Source of the DNA: CAVYXF01 sp963772335
GTDB lineage: Bacteria; Pseudomonadota; Alphaproteobacteria; Rhizobiales; Rhodomicrobiaceae
Direction: 5' to 3'
DNA: 64,000 nucleotides
NCBI GenBank assembly: GCA_963772335.1
Contig: CAVYXF010000001.1
Location: 992,001 to 1,056,000 of the forward strand
Positions 26,969-34,520 of the stretch are shown here, in pieces. Made by a program: the position numbers and the translations under genes. Position 1 is the first letter of the stretch. The number at the start of each line of letters is the position of its first letter. The notes under the pieces are model-generated. The model saw only the letters and a program-made list of their open reading frames with translations. It searched no databases and was not told the DNA's origin.

Positions 26969-27928
26969 ATGGCCAATCTTTTGTGGCTGCAAGGTGGCGC
27001 CTGTTCGGGCAATACAATGTCGTTCCTGAATGCCGAGGAGCCGAGCGCCTGTGATCTCGTTACCGATTTCGGCATCAATATTCTCTGGCATCCCTCGCTC
27101 GGCATGGAGCTTGGCGCGAATTTGCAGAGGATGCTGAAGTCGCTGGTGAGCGGGGAGCTGCCGCTCCATGTGTTCGTGTTCGAGGGGACGGTGATCAACG
27201 CCCCTCGGGGCACCGGCAACTGGAACCGGTTTGCCGGACGCCCAATGAAGGACTGGGTGGCTGATCTGGCGGCTGTCGCCAGCTACACCGTGGCGATCGG
27301 CGACTGCGCCACCTGGGGCGGCATTCCGGCGACCGAGCCGAACCCCACGGACAGCCAGGGCCTGCAATATCTCAAGCGCCAGGCCGGCGGCTTTCTGGGC
27401 GTCAACTACCGCTCCCGAGCAGGCCTGCCGGTGATCAACATACCCGGCTGCCCGGCCCATCCCGACTGGATCACACAGATCGTCGTAGCGCTGGCGACCG
27501 GCCGGGGCGCCGATATCGAGTTGGATGATCTCCAGCGGCCCAAGACCTTCTTTACCTCCTTCACCCAGACCGGCTGCACCCGGAACATGCATTTCGCCTA
27601 TAAGGTCTCTGCAACCGAATTCGGCCAGCGCAAGGGCTGCCTGTTCTACGATCTGGGCTGCCGTGGGCCGATGACGCATTCGCCGTGCAACCGCATTCTC
27701 TGGAACCGGCAATCCTCCAAGACACGCGCGGGGATGCCGTGCATCGGCTGTACCGAGCCCGAATTCCCCTTCTTCGATCTCGCGCCTGGAACGGTGTTCA
27801 AGACCCAGACCATGATGGGCATTCCAAAGGAAATGCCTGTGGGCGTGGACAAGGCCGGTTACGTCAAGCTCACCGCGGCCGCCAAGGCGGCATCGCCGGC
27901 TTGGGCGGATGACGACATGTTCGTCTGA
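26969..27928 (+). CDS. hupS: Group 2a [NiFe] hydrogenase small subunit
   Basis: A 319-residue iron-sulfur subunit closely resembling cyanobacterial HupS and mycobacterial HucS (group 2a). It starts MANLLWLQGGACSGNTMSF with no Tat signal, as the group requires. The usual proximal CxxC is reduced to Cys12 with Asn15 in the second position; this fits the three [3Fe-4S] clusters reported for Huc. Other ligands are in GDCATWGG, IPGCPAHPDW, TGCTRNMHFAYK, GCLFYDLGCRGPM and MPCIGCTEPEFPF. GGGAGG lies six bases before the ATG. It passes H2 electrons from the large subunit toward the respiratory chain. Confidence 0.95.
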   Translation: MANLLWLQGGACSGNTMSFLNAEEPSACDLVTDFGINILWHPSLGMELGANLQRMLKSLVSGELPLHVFVFEGTVINAPRGTGNWNRFAGRPMKDWVADLAAVASYTVAIGDCATWGGIPATEPNPTDSQGLQYLKRQAGGFLGVNYRSRAGLPVINIPGCPAHPDWITQIVVALATGRGADIELDDLQRPKTFFTSFTQTGCTRNMHFAYKVSATEFGQRKGCLFYDLGCRGPMTHSPCNRILWNRQSSKTRAGMPCIGCTEPEFPFFDLAPGTVFKTQTMMGIPKEMPVGVDKAGYVKLTAAAKAASPAWADDDMFV

Positions 27929-27960
27929 GCGCCCGTTCGCACTTTCAAGGGAGTCTTTGT

Positions 27961-29563
27961 ATGTCGCTTGCCGCCGTTCAAACCCTCGATATTTCTCCCG
28001 TCGGCCGTGTCGAGGGCGATCTCGATGTGCGCGTCGATATCCAGAACGGCGTCGTGGTCAACGCCTGGACTTCAGGCCGAGCTGTTCCGCGGCTTCGAGG
28101 TGATCTTGCGCAATAAGGATCCCCAGGCCGGCCTCGTCGTCACGCCACGAGCCTGCGGCATCTGCGGCGCCTCCCATCTCACCTGCGCCGCCTGGGCGCT
28201 CGACACCGCCTGGCGCACAGTCGTGCCGCCCAATGCCATCCTCGCGCGCAATCTGGGGCAGATCACCGAGAGCCTGCAGAGCCTTCCACGGCATCACTAC
28301 GGGCTCTTCATGATCGACTACACCAACAAGATTTATGCCCGCTCGCGCTATTATCAGGAGGCGGTGCGCCGCTGGGCGCCATTCACGGGCAAAAATTACG
28401 AGATCGGCATCACAATCTCCGGCCGGCCCGTCGAGATCTACGCGCTGTTCGGCGGGCAGTGGCCGCATTCCAGCTATATGGTCCCAGGAGGAGTGATGTG
28501 TTCGCCGACCTTGACGGACGTTACCCGCGCCTGGTCGATTCTCGAACATTTCCGCCGCAATTGGGCGGAGCCGGTCTGGCTCGGCTGCTCCTTCGAGCGC
28601 TATGAGCAAATCCGCAGCTATGACGATTTCCTGGGCTGGCTCGAGGAGAGCCCGGAGCACGCCAATTCGGATCTTGGGCTATTCTGGCGGATGAGCGCGG
28701 AGATCGGCCTCAACAAATTCGGCCGTGGTCACGGACGCTATATCAGCTGGGGCTATCTGCCCCACGAGCAGCGCTACAACCGCCCCACCATCGAGGGACG
28801 CAATGCCGCGGTGATCATGAAATGCGGCGTCTTCGACGGCCATGCCAATAGCCACATGCTGATGGATCACGCCGCCACGCGCGAGGACACCATTCACGCC
28901 TGGTACGACGAACCGGGAGGGCTACATCCCTTCGATCGCACGACCGTACCGCTGCCCCATAACGAGCCGGACATGACGGGCAAATATTCGTGGGCGACGG
29001 CGGTGCGCCATTCCGAGCGTGGACGCCTTGAAGCTGGTCCGCTTGCCCGCCAGCTCGTGGCCGGTGGCCGCCACGGCGAGCAGTGGCAGCATTACGATCC
29101 CCTCGTGCTCGACATGTACCGCCGCATGGGGGGAGCCAGCGTGATGTTGCGCCATTTCGCCCGCATGCACGAGCTGGTGAAGCTCTATCGCGAGGCGGAG
29201 CGCACCCTGAGCGCCTTTCAGCTCAAGGACGAATGGTACATCAAGCCGACCGAGCGGGACGGGCGCGGCTGGGGGGCGACCGAGGCGATCCGCGGTGCGC
29301 TCTGTCACTGGATCGATATCGAGCGGGGCAAGATCAAAAACTACCAGATCGTCGCGCCGACCACCTGGAATGTCGGTCCGCGCTCAGAGAACGGCGACCG
29401 GGGTCCAATCGAGGAAGCGCTGATCGGCACCCCGATCCATGACCCGACCGATCCGGTCGAGGTCGGCCATGTCTGCCGTTCATACAATTCCTGTCTCGTG
29501 TGCACTGTGCATGCGCATGACAGCCGGACGGGCGAGGAACTGGCACGGTTTCGCACGGCCTGA
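27961..29563 (+). CDS. hupL: Group 2a [NiFe] hydrogenase large subunit, with apparent frameshift
   Basis: Catalytic subunit holding the Ni-Fe(CN)2CO site. The N-terminus MSLAAVQTLDISPVGRVEGD starts at 27961 with a good spacing from hupS, but this frame stops at 28114. The next frame carries the rest without a break: AELFRGFEVILRNKDPQAG, the L1 motif RACGICGASHLTC and the L2 motif NSCLVCTVHAHD near the C-terminus. One extra base near 28072-28076 (GG) restores a continuous protein of about 533 residues. L2 has Asn-Ser where most large subunits have Asp-Pro. About 14 residues follow the L2 His and would be removed by the protease encoded downstream. Functional only if the shift is an assembly error or is bypassed. 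Confidence 0.9.
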
Positions 29564-29599
29564 AGCGGTGACCATAGCGGTCGCGCAATGGGGGCGGCG

Positions 29600-29908
29600 A
29601 TGGAAGCAGACATAGTGCGCAAAGAGATCTGGTCCATGCTGGGAGGCGGGCTTCCGACCGAGGTGCTGCCGCGTGCCGACACCCATGAGCAGGTGCTTGC
29701 GATCGTGCAGCGGCTTCGGGAAGACGAGCGCGGCCTCGCCGGAAAACTTGTCATCGCCGGCTTCACCCTCTCTCCAGTCGAGCATGAGGGCATGAGCCAA
29801 ATCTGCCGCACCTGCATGTATTACCATAGCCGCCGGTGTCACTGTGTGCTGCCCGAGCTGGATCTTCCGGTCGAGCCGCAATGGTCCTGCCGGTTATGGC
29901 GGATCTAG
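29600..29908 (+). CDS. Cys-rich protein downstream of hupL
   Basis: A 102-residue protein with a helical N-terminal two-thirds and a cysteine cluster at the end: CRTC-x7-CHC followed 14 residues later by a final Cys in WSCRLWRI. The pattern suggests an iron-sulfur or zinc site. A G-rich ribosome site (GGGGGCGGCG) favours the ATG at 29600 over the one at 29588. It follows hupL by 36 bases. I recall similar small Cys-rich genes next to group 2a hydrogenases but cannot name a characterised family. Electron transfer or cluster assembly is inference. Confidence 0.7.
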   Translation: MEADIVRKEIWSMLGGGLPTEVLPRADTHEQVLAIVQRLREDERGLAGKLVIAGFTLSPVEHEGMSQICRTCMYYHSRRCHCVLPELDLPVEPQWSCRLWRI

Positions 29909-29980
29909 TGTCCCGTCTCCGAATTGCCTTCACGTTTGCCACGGCATTTCCAAGGCAATGCGGAGACTTAAGGGACACTC
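29906..29980. repeat. Large imperfect palindrome, MITE- or hairpin-like
   Basis: Left arm 29907-29930 (AGTGTCCCGTCTCCG then AATTGCCTT) pairs with right arm 29952-29979, whose complement reads AGTGTCCC-TTAA-GTCTCCG-C-ATTGCCTT. The arms differ by a 4-base TTAA insertion and one mismatch; the loop is 21 bases. It begins on the stop codon of the Cys-rich gene and ends 29 bases before the likely start of the protease gene. It may be a small non-autonomous mobile element or an mRNA hairpin that sets relative expression. Confidence 0.65.
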
Positions 29981-30032
29981 GCGAAACAGCCGCAACAGGA
30001 GAAGGCAATTGCCAGACGGGATACCAGCGGCA

Positions 30033-30527
30033 ATGGCGCGGACCGCGATCATCGGCTGCGGCAATCCGAACCGGCGCGACGATGGCGTCGGCTCGGAAGT
30101 CGTGCGCTTGGTGCGCGCTGTAGTTAGGGACGAGAATGGCGAGCGGGTGCGGCTGCTCGATGCCGGCACGGACGGGATAGGTGTGATGTTCGCCGCACGC
30201 GGCTGTGCGCGCCTGATCATTATCGATGCCTGCCGGTCAGGAGCGGAGGCAGGTGCGATTTTCGAGGTGCCCGGCGCAGAGCTGGCGCAGCCGCCGAAGG
30301 ACAGCTTCACCCTGCATGACTTCCGCTGGGATCACGCGCTCCATGCCGGGCGCCAGATGTTCGCAGGCGACTTCCCCGCCGAGGTCACGGTATTCCTGAT
30401 CGAGGCTGCGGCGCTGGATTTCGGCATCGGGCTTTCTCCGGCGGTCGCGGGCGCGGCAGAGCGTGTCGCTGAAATCATCGCCAAGCGGGTGAGCGGGGCA
30501 TGTGCCATCGCGGAGCTCGCCTCATGA
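30033..30527 (+). CDS. Hydrogenase maturation protease (group 2a partner)
   Basis: HupD/HyaD-type endopeptidase that trims the large subunit after nickel insertion. The core opens MARTAIIGCGNPNRRDDG, in which the Asp of RDDG is the likely nickel-sensing residue, and includes LLDAGTDGIGVMFAAR and LIIIDACRSGAEAG. A TTG at 30009 with AGGAG in front is an in-frame alternative that would add eight residues and has the better ribosome site. Length is 164 residues from the ATG. Position suggests it processes HupL. Confidence 0.88.
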   Translation: MARTAIIGCGNPNRRDDGVGSEVVRLVRAVVRDENGERVRLLDAGTDGIGVMFAARGCARLIIIDACRSGAEAGAIFEVPGAELAQPPKDSFTLHDFRWDHALHAGRQMFAGDFPAEVTVFLIEAAALDFGIGLSPAVAGAAERVAEIIAKRVSGACAIAELAS

Positions 30528-30838
30528 CGGAGGAAGCGGTGATCAGCTTCCGCGATGGTCGGCTCTATGTCTCGCGCGCGACCAGCGAGAGCTACTTCCG
30601 CGGCAGTAGCGCCGTTGCCCTGCTGCGCGAAGGCGGCGATCTTCTTGTGCTCCCGGTGCGCCATGCGGCGGCGGGCGGCTATATCTTGAAGATCAGGAAC
30701 AGTGCCGGTGACCGGGTGGTCACGGCGCCGGATTTCTTTCGCACTGAAGGCATTGCTGAAACCGTCGACTGGGACGGCACAGCACGCTGGAGCGAGGAGC
30801 GCGCGGCGCTCGCTCTGCACGGGTTCTTTCAGCGGTAA
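30524..30838 (+). CDS. Conserved-looking hypothetical protein in the group 2a operon
   Basis: A 104-residue protein coupled to the protease gene (ATGA overlap at 30524-30527). It is predicted mainly beta: ISFRDGRLYVSR, LLREGGDLLVLPVRHAAA and YILKIRNSAGDRVV. There are no cysteines, no signal and no membrane helix. I do not recognise the family. Tight coupling to the protease suggests a role in maturation or stability of the group 2a enzyme, but this is inference. Confidence 0.7.
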   Translation: MTEEAVISFRDGRLYVSRATSESYFRGSSAVALLREGGDLLVLPVRHAAAGGYILKIRNSAGDRVVTAPDFFRTEGIAETVDWDGTARWSEERAALALHGFFQR

Positions 30839-30944
30839 GTAAATTTGCGATGTGCCAAGGACGTTGACGCATGGCCTGGCGGGCGTATTGCTAGTGAGCA
30901 GATGAATTTCCAATCATCGGCAGTTCAATGCGGGAGGAGCAGAG

Positions 30945-31934
30945 GTGGCGGCTGATCTGTTTGAGGATCAGTTTGCGGCTGCCTTGGCGGCTGCGGAGGA
31001 CGAGAGCGCCAGCCCGGCCGAGCGCGCGGAAATGCTAATGGAAATCGCCGTTGGTCTGCAGATCCGGCCCAAAAGTCCGGAGCCGCTGCGCGCAGCCGCA
31101 AAGCTTTGCGATAAGGCGCTGGCGCTATGCCCTCAAGGCGATGCACTGCTGAAAGCGCGCGTGATGGCGCGCAAGGCCACCGCCCTGCAGGCGATACCAA
31201 GCGAAGACCCGGCGCCCCTGGAAGAGGCCCTGGCGCTCTATCACGAGGCACTGCCTGCTTTCCGGGAGCTCGGCTCTCCCGAGGAGCGCGCGGAAGCTGA
31301 GATGAACCTCGGCCTGGTGCTGCACAGCCTTGCGGGGCTGAACCGCGCGCGCATCTCCGACGCCATCTCGGCCTATCAGCGCGCGCTCCTGGTGTTCGAC
31401 CGCGGCAAATTCCCGAAGGAATACGCCATTTTGCAGAACAACCTCGCCACGGCGTTCCTCTCGATCCCACTGTCGGACGAGCGCGGCAAGCTTCGCGAGG
31501 CCCTCGCGGTGCAGGCTTTCGAGGAAGGCTTGAAGGTCGTCAACATCATCGACCATCCGGCTGAATATGCGATGCTGCAGAACAATCTCGGCAATGCGCT
31601 GCAATACGCCTCCTCGGCGCACCAGCTCGCCAACAACCTGCGGGCGCTGGAAGCCTATGACGAAGCCCTCAAGGTGCGCACCCGAGAGAGCATGCCTCTC
31701 GAATACGCCAATACGCTCACCAACCGGGCCAATTGCCTGCAGAACCTGCCCGACGACACCGAGCATCCAACTTCCGGCAACGGGGCCAACCTGCAGCGCG
31801 CGCGGGTGGACTTAACCGAAGCCCGTGCGATCTTCATAACGCATGGCGAGACTGCCAAGGCGCACATCGTGGGCGAGGCGCTATTTGAGCTTGAACGCGA
31901 ACTCATGGATTTGCCGGCCGCAAATGGCAGTTGA
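30945..31934 (+). CDS. Tetratricopeptide-repeat protein of the group 2a operon
   Basis: A 329-residue, largely helical repeat protein. TPR-like pairs are visible through most of its length, with near-repeated units such as YAILQNNLATAFLSI, YAMLQNNLGNALQYA and YANTLTNRANCLQNL. The start is GTG at 30945, preceded by GGAGGAGCAGAG. There is no signal peptide or membrane helix. TPR proteins are recurrent companions of group 2a hydrogenases in cyanobacteria and Actinobacteria, so a scaffold role in assembling or docking the enzyme is likely but unproven. Confidence 0.85.
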   Translation: MAADLFEDQFAAALAAAEDESASPAERAEMLMEIAVGLQIRPKSPEPLRAAAKLCDKALALCPQGDALLKARVMARKATALQAIPSEDPAPLEEALALYHEALPAFRELGSPEERAEAEMNLGLVLHSLAGLNRARISDAISAYQRALLVFDRGKFPKEYAILQNNLATAFLSIPLSDERGKLREALAVQAFEEGLKVVNIIDHPAEYAMLQNNLGNALQYASSAHQLANNLRALEAYDEALKVRTRESMPLEYANTLTNRANCLQNLPDDTEHPTSGNGANLQRARVDLTEARAIFITHGETAKAHIVGEALFELERELMDLPAANGS

Positions 31935-31988
31935 CAACGCCCGCCCGCCTGATCGCATAGCGGGCGGCCTGGGCAGCAAGGAGCGAGA

Positions 31989-32216
31989 ATGGAGAATCTT
32001 ACAAGTGCAGCCTATCTCTGGCCTCTGGCGATCCTTTTGCTCGGCACGGCGGCATCGCTTGCCGGCGGAGCGCTCGCGGGGATGACCATCGGCGGGAGGG
32101 ACCTGGGGCCGCATCTCGCCGCGCTGATGGGCGCGTTCTTCGGCCCCCTCGCCGGAGCGACCGGCATCGCCATCGGCCTCCTGGCGCTCGCTGTTCTCGG
32201 GACGAGGACCGGCTGA
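31989..32216 (+). CDS. Small membrane protein A of the group 2a operon
   Basis: A 75-residue protein with two hydrophobic helices: YLWPLAILLLGTAASLAGGA and a second over the last third (GATGIAIGLLALAVLG). A Gly/Met/Asp-containing loop lies between. GGAGCGAGA before the ATG is a fair ribosome site. Its stop shares a base with the start of the next gene (TGATG). Family unknown. With its neighbour it is the only obvious membrane component of this block, so it may anchor the otherwise soluble hydrogenase. Confidence 0.7.
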   Translation: MENLTSAAYLWPLAILLLGTAASLAGGALAGMTIGGRDLGPHLAALMGAFFGPLAGATGIAIGLLALAVLGTRTG

Positions 32217-32440
32217 TGTGGAGCATGGCAACCAATGCGATGGTTCTGTTCTTCAGGGGGCGGCTGTTCGCCGAGCCGGGCAGGGCCTATCTGCTCTTGG
32301 CTGTGGGCGTGCTGCTGACGGCCGCCATATTCCTGGCTCTGGCCTTCGCCCAACTGCCGCTTTGGGCGGCAGGCGGTATCGCCGGGTTTATCGGAGGCGG
32401 CATGCAGCCCTTGCTGTTCAAGAACATACGCTATCGCTGA
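32216..32440 (+). CDS. Small membrane protein B of the group 2a operon
   Basis: A 74-residue protein with two hydrophobic segments (AYLLLAVGVLLTAAIFLALA and LWAAGGIAGFIGGGMQ) and a basic C-terminus (KNIRYR). It is translationally coupled to small membrane protein A by a one-base overlap. No known family. The pair could form a heteromeric membrane anchor; no direct evidence. Confidence 0.7.
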   Translation: MWSMATNAMVLFFRGRLFAEPGRAYLLLAVGVLLTAAIFLALAFAQLPLWAAGGIAGFIGGGMQPLLFKNIRYR

Positions 32441-32445
32441 ACCTC

Positions 32446-33321
32446 ATGAGTGCGCCCGAAACAGCGCTGCAAAACGATCGCGGGCTTATCGATCTGCTCG
32501 ACGATCTCGCACGGCTCGAGACCATCTTTGCGGGCTGGGAAGAGACGCCCCGCCGCGCGGTCACCGCTTACGGCGAAGCCATCGAGGCGCTCCACGGCGA
32601 GGCGCTGCGCCGGCTAGTTGCGGCGCTGAAGAGCGATCCGGCGGCGCTTGCCGCTCTGAAGCGCGCAGCGGGCGACGAGGTCGTCTATGCGGTGCTGCGC
32701 CGGCACAACATCGTGAAACCCACGATCGCCGAGCGCGTGGAGACCGCGCTCCAATCCGTGCGGCCGATGCTCGCCTCGCATGGCGGCGATGTCGAGCTGG
32801 TCGCCATCGCCCCGCCCGCCATCGAGCTGCGCTTCACCGGCGCCTGTGACGGCTGCCCTGCCTCGGCGCTGACATTCCATGCCGGCGTCAAGAAAGCCGT
32901 CCAGGACGCCTGTCCCGAGATCACCGAAATACGCGAGGTGAAAGGACTTTCCAGCGGATCGGCGACGAAGGACGGCGTGCGCTTCGTCAGCCCCTTCGCG
33001 CTGCATGCCGGAGGCGAATGGCGGTCGGCCGGACGGCTGGACGACATCCCGGAGGGCGGGCTGCGGACGCTGGTCCTGGACGGCGAGAAACTGATCCTCC
33101 ACCGGCGCGGCGCGATCGTCTCCTGCATGCAAAATGCCTGCGCCCATCTCGGCTTTCCGCTGGACGACGGCGAGATCGAGGACGGCATCATCACCTGCCC
33201 GTTTCACGGTTTCCGCTATGATCTTGCGAGCGGCGAATGCCTCACCGCGCCAGAGGTGCAGCTCCAGCCGCATGCCGTGCGGGTGATTGGCGAACGGGTG
33301 GAGGTGAGGCTGTCCAAATGA
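32446..33321 (+). CDS. NifU-like / Rieske fusion iron-sulfur protein (HucE-like)
   Basis: A 291-residue protein. The N-terminal 95 residues are helical; a NifU C-terminal-like domain follows (about 100-165) with the cluster motif CDGCPAS, then a Rieske [2Fe-2S] domain (about 185-290) with ligands CAH (in NACAHLGFPL) and CPFHG. It resembles the predicted Fe-S proteins HucE/HhyE that accompany mycobacterial hydrogenases and are proposed to carry electrons from the enzyme toward the respiratory chain. I rely on memory for that match. The start at 32446, six bases after the membrane pair, removes a shadow extension. It is overlapped by the NHL gene. Confidence 0.88.
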   Translation: MSAPETALQNDRGLIDLLDDLARLETIFAGWEETPRRAVTAYGEAIEALHGEALRRLVAALKSDPAALAALKRAAGDEVVYAVLRRHNIVKPTIAERVETALQSVRPMLASHGGDVELVAIAPPAIELRFTGACDGCPASALTFHAGVKKAVQDACPEITEIREVKGLSSGSATKDGVRFVSPFALHAGGEWRSAGRLDDIPEGGLRTLVLDGEKLILHRRGAIVSCMQNACAHLGFPLDDGEIEDGIITCPFHGFRYDLASGECLTAPEVQLQPHAVRVIGERVEVRLSK

Positions 33322-34520
33322 GGGTCTCGCTGCGTCAGACTGCCCTGAGGGCTCCGCCTCCGTCGGCATCGAACGCGACGAGCCGCCCCTTGCCGCTGCT
33401 GTCGCCCAATGGCCCCCGCGTCATCCTCGGCGGGCATCAGCAGGCCGCTGCGCTGACGACGCCGGTCCGGCCGAACGCCGAAAGCCTGTTCGGCCCGCGC
33501 GGGGCCTGTCTTGCCGAAGAAGCGGGGCCGCTGTTCGTCGCCGATACCGGCCATCACCGGCTGCTCGTCTGGCTGCGTGCGCCACGAACCGATGGCGCCG
33601 TTGCCGACCTCGTCATCGGCCAGCCCGATTTCACCAGCGAAGGCCGCAATGCCAAGGGGACGCCCGGCGCGGCGACGCTCAACGTCCCGACCGGCATCGC
33701 CGCATCTTCGGGTGTCCTGGCGGTGGCCGACGCCTGGAACCACCGCGTGCTGATCTGGCATAGCTATCCGGAGCGGAACAATCAGCCGGCAGATGTCGTG
33801 CTCGGCCAGGCCGATTTCGCCGCCACGTTAGCCAATCGCGGCCTGGACGCCCCACGTGCCGACACGCTGAACTGGTGTTATGGCGTCTCCATCGCCAACG
33901 GCCGCCTGATGGTTGCCGACACGGGCAATCGCCGCGTTCTGATCTGGGAGCGCCTGCCTGAAATGAACGGCGCGCCCGCCGACCTGGTGCTCGGCCAGGC
34001 CGATTTCACCTGCCGCGACGAGAATGCTGGCATTGGCGTGGGCGCAACCGGCATGCGCTGGCCGCACGCAATTGCAGCGAACGGCAGTCTGCTGGCGGTC
34101 ACCGACGCCGGCAATAACCGGATCATGGTCTGGCGCGGCATGCCCGCAGACAATGGAGCGCCCTGCGATTTCGTGCTCGGCCAAGCGGACTTCACCGGTC
34201 AGGAGCACAACCGCGCCGCCTATTTCCCCGATGCCGGCGCGCTCAACATGCCCTATGGGCTCGCCCTTCAGGGCGACCGGCTGATTGTCATCGACACCGC
34301 CAATTCGCGCGCGCTCGGCTATCCGCTCGCATGCCTTGCCATGGGCGCCGCCGCCACTCACCTCGCCGGCCAGCACGGCTTTGCCGACAAAGGCGATAAT
34401 CGCTGGGGACCGTCCTCCCGTGACAGCCTGTGCTGGCCCTACGGCATCACGGCCTGTGGCCGTACGATCGTGATCGCCGACAGCGGCAACAATCGCGTCA
34501 GCCTGTGGGAGGCTGCATGA
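33318..34520 (+). CDS. NHL-repeat beta-propeller protein
   Basis: A 400-residue protein with about six blades. Repeated units carry V(L/I)GQ(A/P)DF and end VADTGNRRVLIW or close variants (VADAWNHRVLIW, VTDAGNNRIMVW, IADSGNNRVSLW). No signal peptide is evident, so it is probably cytoplasmic. The start overlaps the NifU-Rieske stop (ATGA) and its own stop overlaps hypF, so all three are coupled. NHL proteins occur in hydrogenase gene clusters of Actinobacteria; a scaffold role for the Fe-S relay is inferred. Confidence 0.87.
   Translation: MRVSLRQTALRAPPPSASNATSRPLPLLSPNGPRVILGGHQQAAALTTPVRPNAESLFGPRGACLAEEAGPLFVADTGHHRLLVWLRAPRTDGAVADLVIGQPDFTSEGRNAKGTPGAATLNVPTGIAASSGVLAVADAWNHRVLIWHSYPERNNQPADVVLGQADFAATLANRGLDAPRADTLNWCYGVSIANGRLMVADTGNRRVLIWERLPEMNGAPADLVLGQADFTCRDENAGIGVGATGMRWPHAIAANGSLLAVTDAGNNRIMVWRGMPADNGAPCDFVLGQADFTGQEHNRAAYFPDAGALNMPYGLALQGDRLIVIDTANSRALGYPLACLAMGAAATHLAGQHGFADKGDNRWGPSSRDSLCWPYGITACGRTIVIADSGNNRVSLWEAA

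Noticed and set aside
27968..28075. N-terminal extension of the second hupL frame back to 27968
   Set aside because: These codons are out of frame with the real HupL N-terminus that begins at 27961; they do not resemble the family.
33828..34376. Minus-strand ORF opposite the NHL gene
   Set aside because: Repeats in it mirror the NHL blades; antisense shadow.
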